In this document: positions 9,532-18,695 of the stretch, in pieces
How positions within the stretch are numbered: position 1 is the stretch's first letter
Layout: the number at the start of each line of letters is the position of its first letter
Assembly: GCF_004339745.1 (NCBI RefSeq)
Contig: NZ_SMGP01000001.1
Coordinates: 3,348,001 to 3,412,000, forward strand
Source of the DNA: Paraburkholderia sp. BL9I2N2
GTDB lineage: Bacteria > Pseudomonadota > Gammaproteobacteria > Burkholderiales > Burkholderiaceae
DNA length: 64,000 bases
Reading direction: 5' to 3'
The notes under the pieces: generated by a model
Told to the model about the DNA's origin: nothing
Databases searched by the model: none
Seen by the model: only the letters and a program-made list of their open reading frames with translations
Made by a program: the position numbers and the translations under genes

Positions 9532-9561
9532 GGAGACGCTGCACACCAGCAGCGTCTCCTC
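9532..9561 (+). terminator. 12-bp stem hairpin after the first DUF3443 gene
   Basis: Perfect arms AGGAGACGCTGC and GCAGCGTCTCCT enclose the loop ACACCA, 23 bases after the stop codon. No strong T-run follows at once, so it may be a terminator or an mRNA-end stabiliser that separates the two duplicated cassettes. Confidence 0.55.
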
Positions 9562-9653
9562 AAGCCATTTCCGATTTTTCATTGAGACTTTTCCGGCACT
9601 CCCAATAAAGCCTCGCTGGCACCATGTTCCGACCTGTTTTCTGGAGCATGGTG

Positions 9654-10106
9654 ATGAATTCTGTGAAGGTCGCGTTGGGCATTGCGAGCATGTTGCCACT
9701 CGCTTCTTATGCGGCATTGGGCGGTGCGCCGGGTATGGGCGCGGCCTCGCAGTCGTTGCTGCGATCGGCGGTTTCTCTCGACATGCCCGCAGCTGCCACG
9801 CCTTATACGATGCGCGCGACGTATGGCGCAGGCGGCGTCACGATTCATGAATACGTCCTGCCCAGCAATGTGGTGTTTGCCGTCACCTGGCAAGGTCCGG
9901 TGCGCCCGGACATGAGCGCGCTGCTCGGCAGCTACTTTCCCAATTTCACGAATGCCGCGGCTGAGCGTGCGCGCGGTGTCGGCCCGATGATCGAACACAA
10001 CGGCGATTTCCATATCGAGTCGGCTGGCCGAGCCGGCCGCTTTTTCGGCAAGGCGTATCTGCCACGCCTGGTTCCCGTCACCGTTCGCGTGGAGCAACTG
10101 CAATGA
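9654..10106 (+). CDS. DUF2844 secreted protein, copy 2
   Basis: A 150-residue paralogue of the protein at 7688-8158. The signal peptide is [20 protein letters not shown]. The same conserved blocks follow: [41 protein letters not shown], and [23 protein letters not shown]. It lacks the Ala/Pro-rich spacer found in copy 1. The start ATG has GGAG eight bases upstream. Its stop overlaps an ATG of the next gene (ATGA), so the two are probably translationally coupled. Function is unknown; secretion is clear from the signal. Confidence 0.85.
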   Translation: MNSVKVALGIASMLPLASYAALGGAPGMGAASQSLLRSAVSLDMPAAATPYTMRATYGAGGVTIHEYVLPSNVVFAVTWQGPVRPDMSALLGSYFPNFTNAAAERARGVGPMIEHNGDFHIESAGRAGRFFGKAYLPRLVPVTVRVEQLQ

Positions 10107-11656
10107 AGCGGCGCGCGGATTTATCCAACTCACTAAACATGACAACTTTGAACAAGACGCTTTGCTGCGCGCTTCTGGGTGCCAGCGTGGTGCTGTCTGC
10201 TTGTGGTGGCGGTGGTAGTGGCGATGATGGCAGCGCCAATGCGGCGAAGAATAGCGATAAGCCGGCAGCGGGGTCGATAGGGATACCGCCGGCTTCTCCG
10301 TCGGGCGCGAGTGGTGCGACTACGTCTACTCCAACTCCGGCGCCAACGACGGCTCCGACGCCTGCGCCTACACCTGCTTTGAATCCTGCAGCGACGCCAA
10401 TTCCAACGCCGACTCCGACTCCAACTCCAACTCCGACTCCGACTCCAACACCGACGCCAACACCGACGCCAACACCGACGCCAACACCGATTCCAACCCC
10501 AACACCAACTCCTGCACCGACTCCGACTCCTGCACCGACTCCACCCCCCACCTCCAACACCGTCCCCATCACCATCGAACGATGGACGGGCAACAACGCG
10601 AACATGCCGTACGTAACCGCCACGATCTGCTTCCCCGGCGTTCAGGGCAGCAATCAATGCGCGACGGTCGATCACATGCAACTCGACACCGGCTCGGTCG
10701 GCGTGCGCGTGCTCGGCAGCGCGTTGGGTTCCACGCTCGCCGCCCGCCTGCCGACGCAAACAGGCGCCACCGACGACCCAACCGGCAACGCGTCGATCGC
10801 CGAATGCGCCGTGTTCGGCTCGGGCTACACGTGGGGATCCATCAAGCGCGCCGACGTCACGATCGGCGGCAAGACAGCAGGCAACATGCCGCTGCAAGTG
10901 ATTGCCGACGGCCAGTACTCGACGCCGTCGGACTGCCAGTCGCGCGGCGTCTATAACCTCGGTTCGGCAACGGCACTCGGCGCCAACGGCGTGATCGGCA
11001 TCGGCCCTGCACAGCGCGATTTCCCCGCGGCGGCGCAGACCGTACTGCCATCGGCTTACTACTACTGCACGTCGGCGACGTCATGCGCGAATACACGTGT
11101 TCCGCTCGACACGCAGGTCATGAATCCAGTCGCCGATTTCACGTCCGACAACAACGGCACGATCATCCGTCTGCCTGCGCTACCCGCGGGCGGCCAGGCA
11201 AGCGTCACGGGTGAACTGGTGTTCGGCATCGGCACGCAGAAGAACAACGCCATGCCCTCGCAGCCGAACATTCTCGCGCTCGACCAGTACGGCTATTTCT
11301 CGACCACGTACAAGGGCAACACGTTTAGCAGCGCCATCGACAGCGGGTCGAACGCGAACATCTTCGCGGACTATACGGTTCCATTTTCCGGCCACTGGTA
11401 CGTGCCGGCCACCACGCTCAGCCTGTCGGCGATCTTGACAGGCGTCGACAAGGCCGCCCCGTCCGTCAACGTGCCATTCTCACTGGCTAACGGCTGGAAT
11501 CTGATGGCAAATCAGTACGCGGCCTACGACAGCCTCGGTTCGCCATCGGCCGGCATGTTCATCTGGGGCTTGCCGTTCTTCTTCGGCCGCAGCGTATACA
11601 CCGCGATCAACAACGTGATGATCGGCAAGCAACCGGGGCCATTCATCGCTTTCTGA
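10103..11656 (+). CDS. DUF3443 lipoprotein with Thr-Pro linker, pepsin-like candidate, copy 2
   Basis: A 517-residue paralogue of the 8174 gene. The lipobox LSAC is followed by a disordered linker of about 70 residues dominated by Pro-Thr pairs, absent from copy 1, and then the DUF3443 domain. The two aspartate motifs are LDTGSV (Asp195) and IDSGSN (Asp413). The flap-like GYTWGS and the GVIGIG segment lie between them, as in copy 1. The start at 10103 overlaps the previous stop and has GGAG upstream. ATG at 10139 would give a more typical signal peptide but lacks a ribosome site. The long linker would hold the domain away from the membrane. An aspartic peptidase activity is inferred, not shown. 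Confidence 0.82.
   Translation: MKRRADLSNSLNMTTLNKTLCCALLGASVVLSACGGGGSGDDGSANAAKNSDKPAAGSIGIPPASPSGASGATTSTPTPAPTTAPTPAPTPALNPAATPIPTPTPTPTPTPTPTPTPTPTPTPTPTPTPIPTPTPTPAPTPTPAPTPPPTSNTVPITIERWTGNNANMPYVTATICFPGVQGSNQCATVDHMQLDTGSVGVRVLGSALGSTLAARLPTQTGATDDPTGNASIAECAVFGSGYTWGSIKRADVTIGGKTAGNMPLQVIADGQYSTPSDCQSRGVYNLGSATALGANGVIGIGPAQRDFPAAAQTVLPSAYYYCTSATSCANTRVPLDTQVMNPVADFTSDNNGTIIRLPALPAGGQASVTGELVFGIGTQKNNAMPSQPNILALDQYGYFSTTYKGNTFSSAIDSGSNANIFADYTVPFSGHWYVPATTLSLSAILTGVDKAAPSVNVPFSLANGWNLMANQYAAYDSLGSPSAGMFIWGLPFFFGRSVYTAINNVMIGKQPGPFIAF
10394..10550 (+). repeat. 6-bp microsatellite encoding a Thr-Pro linker
   Basis: Around 25 imperfect copies of a hexamer of the type CCAACN or CCGACN encode alternating Thr and Pro. 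Runs of identical hexamers (CCAACACCGACG repeated) make slippage likely. Because the unit is six bases, copy changes would alter linker length without breaking the frame. Confidence 0.85.
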
Positions 11657-11673
11657 TCAAACGCACGCTCAGC

Positions 11674-11707
11674 AAAAAGGCCGGCGTCTCACGACGTCGG
11701 CCTTTTT
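11674..11707. terminator. bidirectional rho-independent terminator
   Basis: A 15-bp stem with one G-T wobble (AAAAAGGCCGGCGTC paired with GACGTCGGCCTTTTT) and the loop TCAC. It has an A-run on one side and a T-run on the other, so it can end transcription from both directions. It sits between the convergent DUF3443 gene and the aminotransferase gene. Confidence 0.9.
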
Positions 11708-11732
11708 GCGTTCCGAACAAAAGCGCTGCTAT

Positions 11733-13064
11733 TTACTCCACCTCTTTCAACACCTCCGCCACCGTCCCAAAGATCTCCTCGATCTGCGCCTCGTCGACGA
11801 TCAGCGGCGGCGAGAACGCCAGAATGTCGCCCGTATAACGCGTCAACACGCCCTTCTCAAAGCAGCGCACGAAGACATCATAGGCGCGAGCCCCAGGCGC
11901 ACCTGAACGCGACGCCAGCTCCACCCCACCCACGAGCCCAAGATTGCGCACATCGATCACATGACGCTCGCCTTGCAGCTTATGGATCGCCTTCTCAAAC
12001 ACTGGCGCCATCCGTGCGGCCTGTTCGAACAATTGATCACGCTCATACAGATCGATCGTCGCGCACGCCGCGGCCGCGGCGATCGGGTGCCCTGAGTACG
12101 TGTAGCCGTGAAACAGCTCGATGCCGGCCGGCGCGCCGTTCACGATCGAATCGTGAATCTTCGCGCTCGCCGCCACCGCGCCCATCGGCGCGGCCGCATT
12201 GTTGGTGCCCTTGGCCATGGTCAGCATGTCGGGCGTGACGCCGAAGTACTGCGCGGCGAACGGCGCACCCAGCCGTCCCCAACCGGTGATCACTTCATCG
12301 AAGATCAGCAGGATGCCGTGCTTGTCGCAGATTTCCCGCAGCCGCTGCAAATAGCCTTGCGGCGGAATCAGCACGCCGGTGGAACCGGCCACCGGCTCGA
12401 CGATCACCGCGGCAATCGTCGACGCATCGTGCAGCGTGACGAGCCGCTCGAGTTCATCGGCGAGATGCGCGCCCCAGCCTGGCTGTCCTTTCGAAAACGC
12501 CGCTTCCTTGATGTTCAGGGTATGCGGCAGGTGATCGACCGATGGCAGCAGGCCGCCCGAAAACGCCTTGCGATTCGGTGCGATGCCACCCACCGAAATG
12601 CCGCCGAAGCCCACGCCGTGATAACCGCGCTCGCGTCCGATGAACCGCGTGCGCTGCCCTTCGCCACGCGAACGGTGATACGCCAGCGCGATCTTCAGCG
12701 CGGTATCGACGGCTTCCGAGCCCGAGTTCACGAAGAAGATGTGCTTGAGATCGCCCGGCGTATGCCGCGCGATTTTTGTCGCGGCCTCGAAGGCCTTCGG
12801 ATGCCCCATCTGAAAGGTCGGCGCGAAATCCATTTCAGCCGCCTGCGCCTGCACGGCGGCCACGATCTCGTCGCGGCAATGGCCCGCGTTGACGCACCAC
12901 AGCCCCGCCGTGCCATCGAGGATGCGCCGCCCATCGTGCGACGTGTAGTACATCCCCTTCGCGCTCGCCAGCAACCGTGGCGCGCTCTTGAACTGGCGGT
13001 TCGCCGTGAAAGGCATCCAGAACGCGGACATATCGGGTGGCTTGACGCCGGCGCGCTCATTCAT
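11733..13064 (-). CDS. omega-amino acid (beta-alanine)--pyruvate aminotransferase, class III
   Basis: A 443-residue PLP-dependent class III aminotransferase of usual length. Seen are LDGTAGLWCVNAGHCR (49-64), the phosphate-binding NSGSEAVDTALK (113-124), the cofactor aspartate in IFDEVITGWGR (Asp256), and the Schiff-base lysine in TMAKGTNNAAAPMG (Lys285). This pattern is that of beta-alanine:pyruvate or omega-amino-acid aminotransferases, which move the amino group of beta-alanine or similar amines to pyruvate. It stands alone on the minus strand, divergent from urtA. The intergenic region between them holds a sigma-54 promoter facing urtA. The class is certain; the preferred amine donor is not. 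Confidence 0.9.
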   Translation of the reverse strand: MNERAGVKPPDMSAFWMPFTANRQFKSAPRLLASAKGMYYTSHDGRRILDGTAGLWCVNAGHCRDEIVAAVQAQAAEMDFAPTFQMGHPKAFEAATKIARHTPGDLKHIFFVNSGSEAVDTALKIALAYHRSRGEGQRTRFIGRERGYHGVGFGGISVGGIAPNRKAFSGGLLPSVDHLPHTLNIKEAAFSKGQPGWGAHLADELERLVTLHDASTIAAVIVEPVAGSTGVLIPPQGYLQRLREICDKHGILLIFDEVITGWGRLGAPFAAQYFGVTPDMLTMAKGTNNAAAPMGAVAASAKIHDSIVNGAPAGIELFHGYTYSGHPIAAAAACATIDLYERDQLFEQAARMAPVFEKAIHKLQGERHVIDVRNLGLVGGVELASRSGAPGARAYDVFVRCFEKGVLTRYTGDILAFSPPLIVDEAQIEEIFGTVAEVLKEVE

Positions 13065-13217
13065 GTCGTGTCTCCTCGCGTGAGTGGACTTTCAGTGTAG
13101 GCACAGCGCGGCCCATGCACAAAGGGGCGGCGGCCATGCACCGCTGATGCCCGCTGGCGGACACGCGCGCTTCGTTGCGGCGCGGCACGCACCTGAACGA
13201 GGCGAAGCGGCCGGTCC

Positions 13218-13234
13218 TGCACCAATTCTGCGCC
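13218..13234 (+). promoter_or_regulatory. weak NtrC-like half-site upstream of urtA
   Basis: TGCACC-AATTC-TGCGCC resembles the NtrC box TGCACC-N5-GGTGCA: the left half is exact and the right half matches three of six. It lies about 105-120 bp upstream of the predicted urtA transcription start, the usual position for NtrC enhancers. The other TGCAC motifs in 13065-13300 are not convincing boxes. Confidence 0.4.
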
Positions 13235-13310
13235 GCATTACGCATAAGCCGGCCGAGTCACATCCGCGCTGCAGCATGCACTGCACGCCGTTCACGTCGA
13301 ATTTACTGCA

Positions 13311-13326
13311 TGGCATGTGCCTTGCA
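13311..13326 (+). promoter_or_regulatory. sigma-54 (RpoN) promoter of the urtABCDE operon
   Basis: TGGCATG-TGCC-TTGCA fits the -24/-12 consensus TGGCACG-N4-TTGCW with one mismatch. There are exactly 10 bases between the GG and GC dinucleotides. The predicted transcript would start near 13337, about 78 bases before the urtA ATG. Control by RpoN and NtrC under nitrogen limitation is established for urea uptake in other proteobacteria and is inferred here. Confidence 0.75.
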
Positions 13327-13414
13327 GTACACAAGCGGCAAGTCATGCGGGATAAGCCCTGCTGACCGAAATCGACGCCCATAAACAGTCACCATCAATG
13401 GCAAGGGGATATAC

Positions 13415-14713
13415 ATGAAACGTCGCAGTCTGTTGAAGTTCGGCTCCATGTCGGGCGCGCTGGCGCTTGCAGGTCAGGTTCCTTTTGCGCAGGCGCAATC
13501 CGGCAGCGGTCCGATCAAGGTGGGTATTCTGCATTCGCTATCGGGCACGATGGCGATCTCGGAGACCTCGCTCAAGGACACCGCGTTGATGACCATTGCG
13601 GACATCAACAAGAACGGCGGCGTGATGGGCCGTCAACTGGAGCCGGTGGTGGTCGACCCGGCGTCGAACTGGCCGCTCTTCGCTGAAAAAGCGCGTCAGC
13701 TGATCACCCAGGACAAGTGCGCCGTGGTGTTCGGCTGCTGGACCTCGGTGTCGCGTAAATCGGTGCTGCCGGTGTTCGAGGAACTGAACGGCCTGCTGTT
13801 CTACCCGGTGCAATACGAAGGCGAGGAAATGTCGCGCAACGTGTTCTACACGGGCGCGGCGCCGAACCAGCAGGCGATTCCTGCGACCGAATACCTGATG
13901 AGCGCGGAAGGCGGCGGCGCCAAGCGCTTCTTCCTGTTGGGCACCGACTATGTGTACCCCCGCACGACCAATAAGATCCTGCGCGCGTTCCTCAAGTCGA
14001 AGGGCGTGCAGGAAGCCGATATCCAGGAGGTCTACACGCCGTTCGGCCATAGCGACTATCAGACCATCGTCGCGAACATCAAGACGTTCTCGCAAGGCGG
14101 CAAGACCGCGGTGATCTCGACGGTGAACGGCGACTCGAACGTGCCGTTCTACAAGGAGCTGGGCAACCAGGGGCTGAAGGCGTCGGACGTGCCGGTCGTC
14201 GCGTTCTCGGTCGGCGAGGAAGAACTGCGCGGTATCGATACGAAGCCGCTGGTCGGCAACCTGGCCGCATGGAACTACTTCATGTCGCTGCGCAACCCGG
14301 CCAACGAGAAGTTCAAGAAGCAATGGGCCGCATGGGTCGCGCAGAACAACCTGCCGGGCGGCACCAAGCGCGTGACCAACGACCCGATGGAAGCGACCTT
14401 CGTCGGCATTCATTTGTGGAAGCAGGCGGTCGAGAAAGCGAAGAGCACGGACGTCGACAAGGTGCGCGTGGCGATGGTCGGTCAAAGTTTCGCAGCGCCG
14501 TCGGGCTTCACGCTGGAAATGGACGGCAATCACCACCTGCACAAACCGGTGATGATCGGCGAAGTGCGTGCCGACGGTCAGTTCAACGTGGTGTGGCGGA
14601 CCAAGACCGCGATCCGCGCGCAGCCGTGGAGCCCGTTCATTGCCGGCAATTCGAGCAAGCCGGATGTGGTCAGCTCGATCCCGGCGTTCCTGAAGCGCTC
14701 GCGCGTCGCCTGA
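13415..14713 (+). CDS. urtA: urea ABC transporter substrate-binding protein UrtA
   Basis: A 432-residue periplasmic binding protein. The N-terminus MKRRSLLKFGSMSGALALAG carries a twin-arginine-like signal (RRSLLKF), so Tat export is possible. The mature part begins IKVGILHSLSGTMAISE. It contains blocks typical of the urea/short-chain-amide subfamily: VVFGCWTSVSRKSVLPVFEE, LLFYPVQYEGEE and SPNVFYTGAAPNQQ-like residues. It binds urea for the UrtBC/UrtDE transporter encoded downstream. AAGGGGA precedes the ATG. A small GC-rich hairpin (arms CGGCGGC/GCCGCCG at 14729-14749) lies between urtA and urtB and may keep the binding-protein message more abundant than the rest. Confidence 0.95.
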   Translation: MKRRSLLKFGSMSGALALAGQVPFAQAQSGSGPIKVGILHSLSGTMAISETSLKDTALMTIADINKNGGVMGRQLEPVVVDPASNWPLFAEKARQLITQDKCAVVFGCWTSVSRKSVLPVFEELNGLLFYPVQYEGEEMSRNVFYTGAAPNQQAIPATEYLMSAEGGGAKRFFLLGTDYVYPRTTNKILRAFLKSKGVQEADIQEVYTPFGHSDYQTIVANIKTFSQGGKTAVISTVNGDSNVPFYKELGNQGLKASDVPVVAFSVGEEELRGIDTKPLVGNLAAWNYFMSLRNPANEKFKKQWAAWVAQNNLPGGTKRVTNDPMEATFVGIHLWKQAVEKAKSTDVDKVRVAMVGQSFAAPSGFTLEMDGNHHLHKPVMIGEVRADGQFNVVWRTKTAIRAQPWSPFIAGNSSKPDVVSSIPAFLKRSRVA

Positions 14714-14914
14714 CAGGAAGGCGTGCCGCGGCGGCAAAGCTAGCCGCCGTGACATGCCGATGCCATCCCGCGACGGGCGTGCCCACCGCGCCCGCTTTCG
14801 TGCCGTGATCCGGCGTCCCGGCGGCACGGCCTTCGCGCGCAGCAACCCGACGGCGCGGCAACGGCGCTTGCCCGTATGCCGCGCCGCTCCGCCGGATTTT
14901 CTTCAAAGGCCACC

Positions 14915-16576
14915 ATGGCGTTTTCGATCCTCACCTTCACACGACAACGCGCACGAACACTGGCACGACGACTCGCGCGGCGCGGCGTCGCCGGCATCGC
15001 GCTCGTGCTGCTCGCCGGCGCGCCGCTGGCCGCCTTCGCGCTGACGCAAGCCGATGTCGCGCCGCTCGCCGGCGACGATTTCGATGCGAAATCCGCAGCC
15101 ATCGACAAACTGATCGCCAATCACGACAAGGAATCGATGGCGGTGCTCAAAGCGCTGTCCGAAGACAGCGCGCTCGCCACCGACGCGGGCGCCGTGCTGC
15201 TGCAGGACGGCGACACCGCGCACGACGCCGTCACCGGCAAGACCATCGCCGCGGGCGACGCCCAGCCGATCACGCTAAACAACCTGCTGCGCTCGAAAGT
15301 CGCCGGCGCGTTGTCCGGTCTGCAACTCGATGCACCGGACGTGGCGACGCGTGCCGCCGCAGTCACGGCGCTGCTGCAGAACCCCGATCCGTCGATCAAA
15401 CCGCTCGTCGACGCGGCTCGCGCGAAGGAAACCGATCCCGCGTTGAAGAAGCGCCTCGACACGCTGTGGGCGATGACGGCCCTGCACGACGCCGATCCGG
15501 CCAAGCGCCTCGAAGCCGTGCAACTGGTCGCCGCGCGGCACGACCTCGACATGAACGAACTGCTGCGGCCGCTCGTCGCGAAGAAGCCCGACGGCACCTT
15601 CGTGGAAGCCGACGACCGCGTGCGCGCCGCCGCGCAAAGCGGCATCGACGAACTCGATGCGATCCAGCGCCGCAGCCAGATCGCCGGCACGCTGTTCGCG
15701 GGCCTGTCGCTCGGCAGCGTGCTGCTGCTCGCCGCGCTGGGTCTCGCTATCACGTACGGGCTGATTGGCGTGATCAACATGGCGCACGGCGAATTCCTGA
15801 TGATCGGCGCGTACGCGACCTATGTCGTGCAGAACCTGTTTCAGCGCTTCGCGCCCGGCGCTTTCGACTGGTATCCGCTGCTCGCCATTCCAGCCTCGTT
15901 CGTCGCCGCGGGACTGGTGGGCATCGTGCTCGAACGGCTAGTGCTCAAGCATCTGTACGGCCGTCCGCTCGAAACGCTGCTGACCACCTTCGGCATCAGC
16001 CTGATCCTGATTCAGGCAACGCGCATGCTGTTCGGCGCGCAGAACGTGCAGGTGGTCAACCCGGCGTGGATGAGCGGCGGCGTCACCGTCTTGCCCAATC
16101 TGATCCTGCCGTACAACCGGCTCGCGATTCTCGCGTTCTCGCTGATCGTGGTCGGGATCGCATGGGCCGTGCTCACGAAGACGCGCCTCGGACTCTTCGT
16201 GCGCGCCGTCACGCAGAACCGGCGCATGGCGGCCTGCGTCGGCGTGAAGACCGCGCGGGTCGATTCGTATGCGTTCGCGTTCGGCGCGGGCATCGCGGGT
16301 CTGGGCGGCTGTGCGCTCTCGCAGATCGGCAATGTCGGACCGGACCTCGGTCAGAGCTACATCATCGATTCGTTCATGGCCGTGGTGCTGGGCGGTGTCG
16401 GTCAACTGGCCGGCACGGTGATCGGCGGCTTCGGGCTCGGGCTCATCAGCAAAGCGATCGAACCGTTCTGGGGCGCGGTGCTCGCGAAGATCGCCGTGCT
16501 CGTGCTGATCGTGTTGTTCATCCAGAAGCGTCCGCAGGGCATGTTCGCCCTCAAGGGCCGCAGCGCGGAGGCATGA
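14915..16576 (+). CDS. urtB: urea ABC transporter permease UrtB
   Basis: A 553-residue permease. It has the long N-terminal extracytoplasmic part peculiar to UrtB: a signal-like segment, then about 230 mostly helical residues. A LivH-type membrane domain follows, starting near LFAGLSLGSVLLLAALGLAITYGLIGVINMAHGE. Seven or eight hydrophobic segments follow, ending in VLIVLFIQKRPQGMFALKGR. I chose ATG at 14915 because of the AAGG site six bases upstream; an earlier in-frame ATG at 14876 would add 13 residues. It forms the urea channel together with UrtC. The urtC ATG begins two bases after its stop codon. Confidence 0.94.
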   Translation: MAFSILTFTRQRARTLARRLARRGVAGIALVLLAGAPLAAFALTQADVAPLAGDDFDAKSAAIDKLIANHDKESMAVLKALSEDSALATDAGAVLLQDGDTAHDAVTGKTIAAGDAQPITLNNLLRSKVAGALSGLQLDAPDVATRAAAVTALLQNPDPSIKPLVDAARAKETDPALKKRLDTLWAMTALHDADPAKRLEAVQLVAARHDLDMNELLRPLVAKKPDGTFVEADDRVRAAAQSGIDELDAIQRRSQIAGTLFAGLSLGSVLLLAALGLAITYGLIGVINMAHGEFLMIGAYATYVVQNLFQRFAPGAFDWYPLLAIPASFVAAGLVGIVLERLVLKHLYGRPLETLLTTFGISLILIQATRMLFGAQNVQVVNPAWMSGGVTVLPNLILPYNRLAILAFSLIVVGIAWAVLTKTRLGLFVRAVTQNRRMAACVGVKTARVDSYAFAFGAGIAGLGGCALSQIGNVGPDLGQSYIIDSFMAVVLGGVGQLAGTVIGGFGLGLISKAIEPFWGAVLAKIAVLVLIVLFIQKRPQGMFALKGRSAEA

Positions 16577-16577
16577 G

Positions 16578-17763
16578 ATGACATCGGCAACCTCATCGGC
16601 TCACGTCGGCGCAACGAGCGGCGGCGCACTAGCCGGCCGCGACCCGCAAGCAGGTTTCGCACTCGGCCTGCCGCCGCGCCCCGCGCTGTTGTCGCGGCGC
16701 GCATGGCTCGCGCTGATCGCGTTGATCATCGTCTTCGGCCTGGGCGTGCCGTTCGCCACGCTGGTGGTGCCGGAGACGAGCGCGCTGCATCTGTCCGCCT
16801 ATGCGACGACGATCACCGGCAAATTCATGTGCTACGCAATCGCGGCGCTCGCGCTCGATCTCGTGTGGGGCTACTGCGGCATTCTGAGCCTCGGCCACGC
16901 ACTGTTCTTCGCGCTCGGCGGCTACGCGATCGGCATGTATCTGATGCGCTCGATCGGTCACGAAGGCAAATACGGCAGCGACCTGCCCGACTTCATGGTG
17001 TTTCTCGACTGGCATCAACTGCCGTGGTACTGGCAAGGCACGCAGCATCTCGGTTACGCACTGCTGCTGGTGGTGCTGGTGCCGGCCGTGGTGGCGTGGG
17101 TGTTCGGCTTCTTCACGTTCCGCTCGCGGGTGAAGGGCGTCTATCTGTCGATCATCACGCAAGCCATGACCTTCGCCGCGATGCTGCTGTTCTATCGCAA
17201 CGAAACGGGCTTCGGCGGCAATAACGGCTTTACCGACTTCAAGCGCATCGGCGGCTTTCCGATCACGCATCCGGGCACGCGCACCGCCCTCTTGCTGATC
17301 ACCTTCGCGGTGCTGATCCTCGCCTTCCTCGGCGCGCGGGCGATCGTCACTTCGAAGCTCGGCCGCGTCGTGACTGCGGTGCGCGACGGCGAAACGCGTT
17401 TGATGTTCCTCGGCTACAGCCCGCTCGCGTACAAGCTTTTTCGTGTGGACCGTGTCCGCCGTGTTGTGCGGCATCGCCGGCGCGCTGTACGTGCCGCAGG
17501 TCGGCATCATCAATCCGGGCGAGATGTCGCCGGGCAACTCGATCGAAATGGCGATCTGGGTCGCCGTGGGTGGACGCGGCACCTTGATCGGCCCGATCAT
17601 CGGCGCCTTCGCGGTGAATGGCGCAAAGAGCTTCTTCACGGCGAACTTCCCTGAATACTGGCTGTTCTTTCTCGGTCTGATTTTCGTGCTGGTCCCGCTG
17701 TTCCTGCCGAACGGCATCATGGGACTGATCGAACTCGTGACGCGCAAGAGGAACCGCTCATGA
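16578..17763 (+). pseudogene. urtC: urea ABC transporter permease UrtC, split by a +1 frameshift
   Basis: The first 287 codons encode a LivM-type permease in one frame, with FMCYAIAALALDLVWGYCGILSLGHALFF and RSRVKGVYLSIITQAMTF. The protein then continues in another frame from VWTVSAVLCGIAGALYVPQVG to RKRNRS at 17763. The break is at the T5 run 17437-17441: removing one T joins YKLF directly to VWTV and restores a normal 394-residue UrtC. The downstream overlap with urtD (ATGA) is intact, and every other gene of the operon is open. If real, the mutation would disable urea import; if a base-calling error, the gene is normal. I favour error because two other genes here show the same defect. Confidence 0.88.
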
Positions 17764-18623
17764 ACGAAAACCCGATGGTTCCTGATCTGGCTTTACCGGA
17801 AGAACCCGCTGAAACGTCGTTGAGCGGTGTCGCGAGCATGGGGCATGCGGTCGTGCCCGGCGAGATCGACGTGTCGCACGGCACGATCCTGTACCTCGAA
17901 GACGTGACCGTGAGCTTCGACGGCTTTCGCGCGCTGAATGCGCTGACCCTGCAGATCGATGCCGGCGAATTGCGTTGCATCATCGGTCCGAACGGCGCCG
18001 GCAAAACGACGATGATGGACGTCATCACCGGCAAGACGGAGCCGGATTCCGGCAAGGTGTATCTCGGCCAGTCGATCGACCTGACACGCATGAACGAGCC
18101 GTCGATTGCGCGTGCGGGCATCGGCCGCAAGTTTCAGAAGCCCACGGTGTTCGAGCAGCATCCCGTGTGGGAAAACCTCGAACTGGCGATGAAGGCCGAC
18201 AAGGGCTGGTGGGCCTCGTTACGCGCGCGTCTGGATCGCGAGGCGCAAGCACGCATTGAAGAGACGCTGGCGCTGATCGGTCTGGAGAGCGAAGCGCGAC
18301 GTCTTGCGGGCGAGCTGTCGCACGGTCAGAAGCAACGGCTCGAAATCGGCATGTTGCTGATGCAGCAGCCGGCGTTGCTGCTGCTCGACGAACCGGCCGC
18401 CGGCATGACCGACGACGAAACCATGCAGCTCGCCGAGCTGCTCAATCATCTGCGCGGCACCTGTTCGATGATGGTCGTCGAGCACGATATGGAGTTCGTC
18501 GCGGCGCTATCAGGCGAAGCCGGCAAGGTCACGGTGATGGCCGAAGGACGCGTACTCGCTCACGGCACGCTCGACGAAGTGAAGCGCGACGAGACGGTCA
18601 TCGAGTCTTATCTGGGCCGGTGA
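17760..18623 (+). CDS. urtD: urea ABC transporter ATP-binding protein UrtD
   Basis: A 287-residue LivG-type ATPase. Walker A is GPNGAGKTT (76-84), the signature is LSHGQKQRLEIGMLL, Walker B is LLLLDEPAAGMT, and the switch histidine is in VVEHDMEFV. It has an N-terminal extension of about 40 residues before the ABC domain. With UrtE it powers urea import through UrtBC. Its ATG overlaps the urtC stop. Its last two codons and stop form the first unit of the 13-bp tandem repeat that fills the gap before urtE. Confidence 0.95.
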   Translation: MNENPMVPDLALPEEPAETSLSGVASMGHAVVPGEIDVSHGTILYLEDVTVSFDGFRALNALTLQIDAGELRCIIGPNGAGKTTMMDVITGKTEPDSGKVYLGQSIDLTRMNEPSIARAGIGRKFQKPTVFEQHPVWENLELAMKADKGWWASLRARLDREAQARIEETLALIGLESEARRLAGELSHGQKQRLEIGMLLMQQPALLLLDEPAAGMTDDETMQLAELLNHLRGTCSMMVVEHDMEFVAALSGEAGKVTVMAEGRVLAHGTLDEVKRDETVIESYLGR

Positions 18624-18678
18624 AACGGGGCGGTGACACGGGCCGGTGAAACGGGCCGATGAAACGGGTCGGTGTAAC
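18614..18678 (+). repeat. five 13-bp tandem repeats spanning the urtD stop codon
   Basis: Five consecutive units of 13 bases (consensus GGGCCGGTGAAAC, two of them identical) start inside the last codons of urtD. Each unit repeats the GGTGA that ends the gene. The array occupies most of the 72-bp urtD-urtE gap and ends 17 bases before the urtE ATG. Thirteen is not a multiple of three, but the stop lies in unit 1, so copy-number change would not affect UrtD. Confidence 0.9.
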
Positions 18679-18695
18679 AAAAGGGTCGAACGGAC

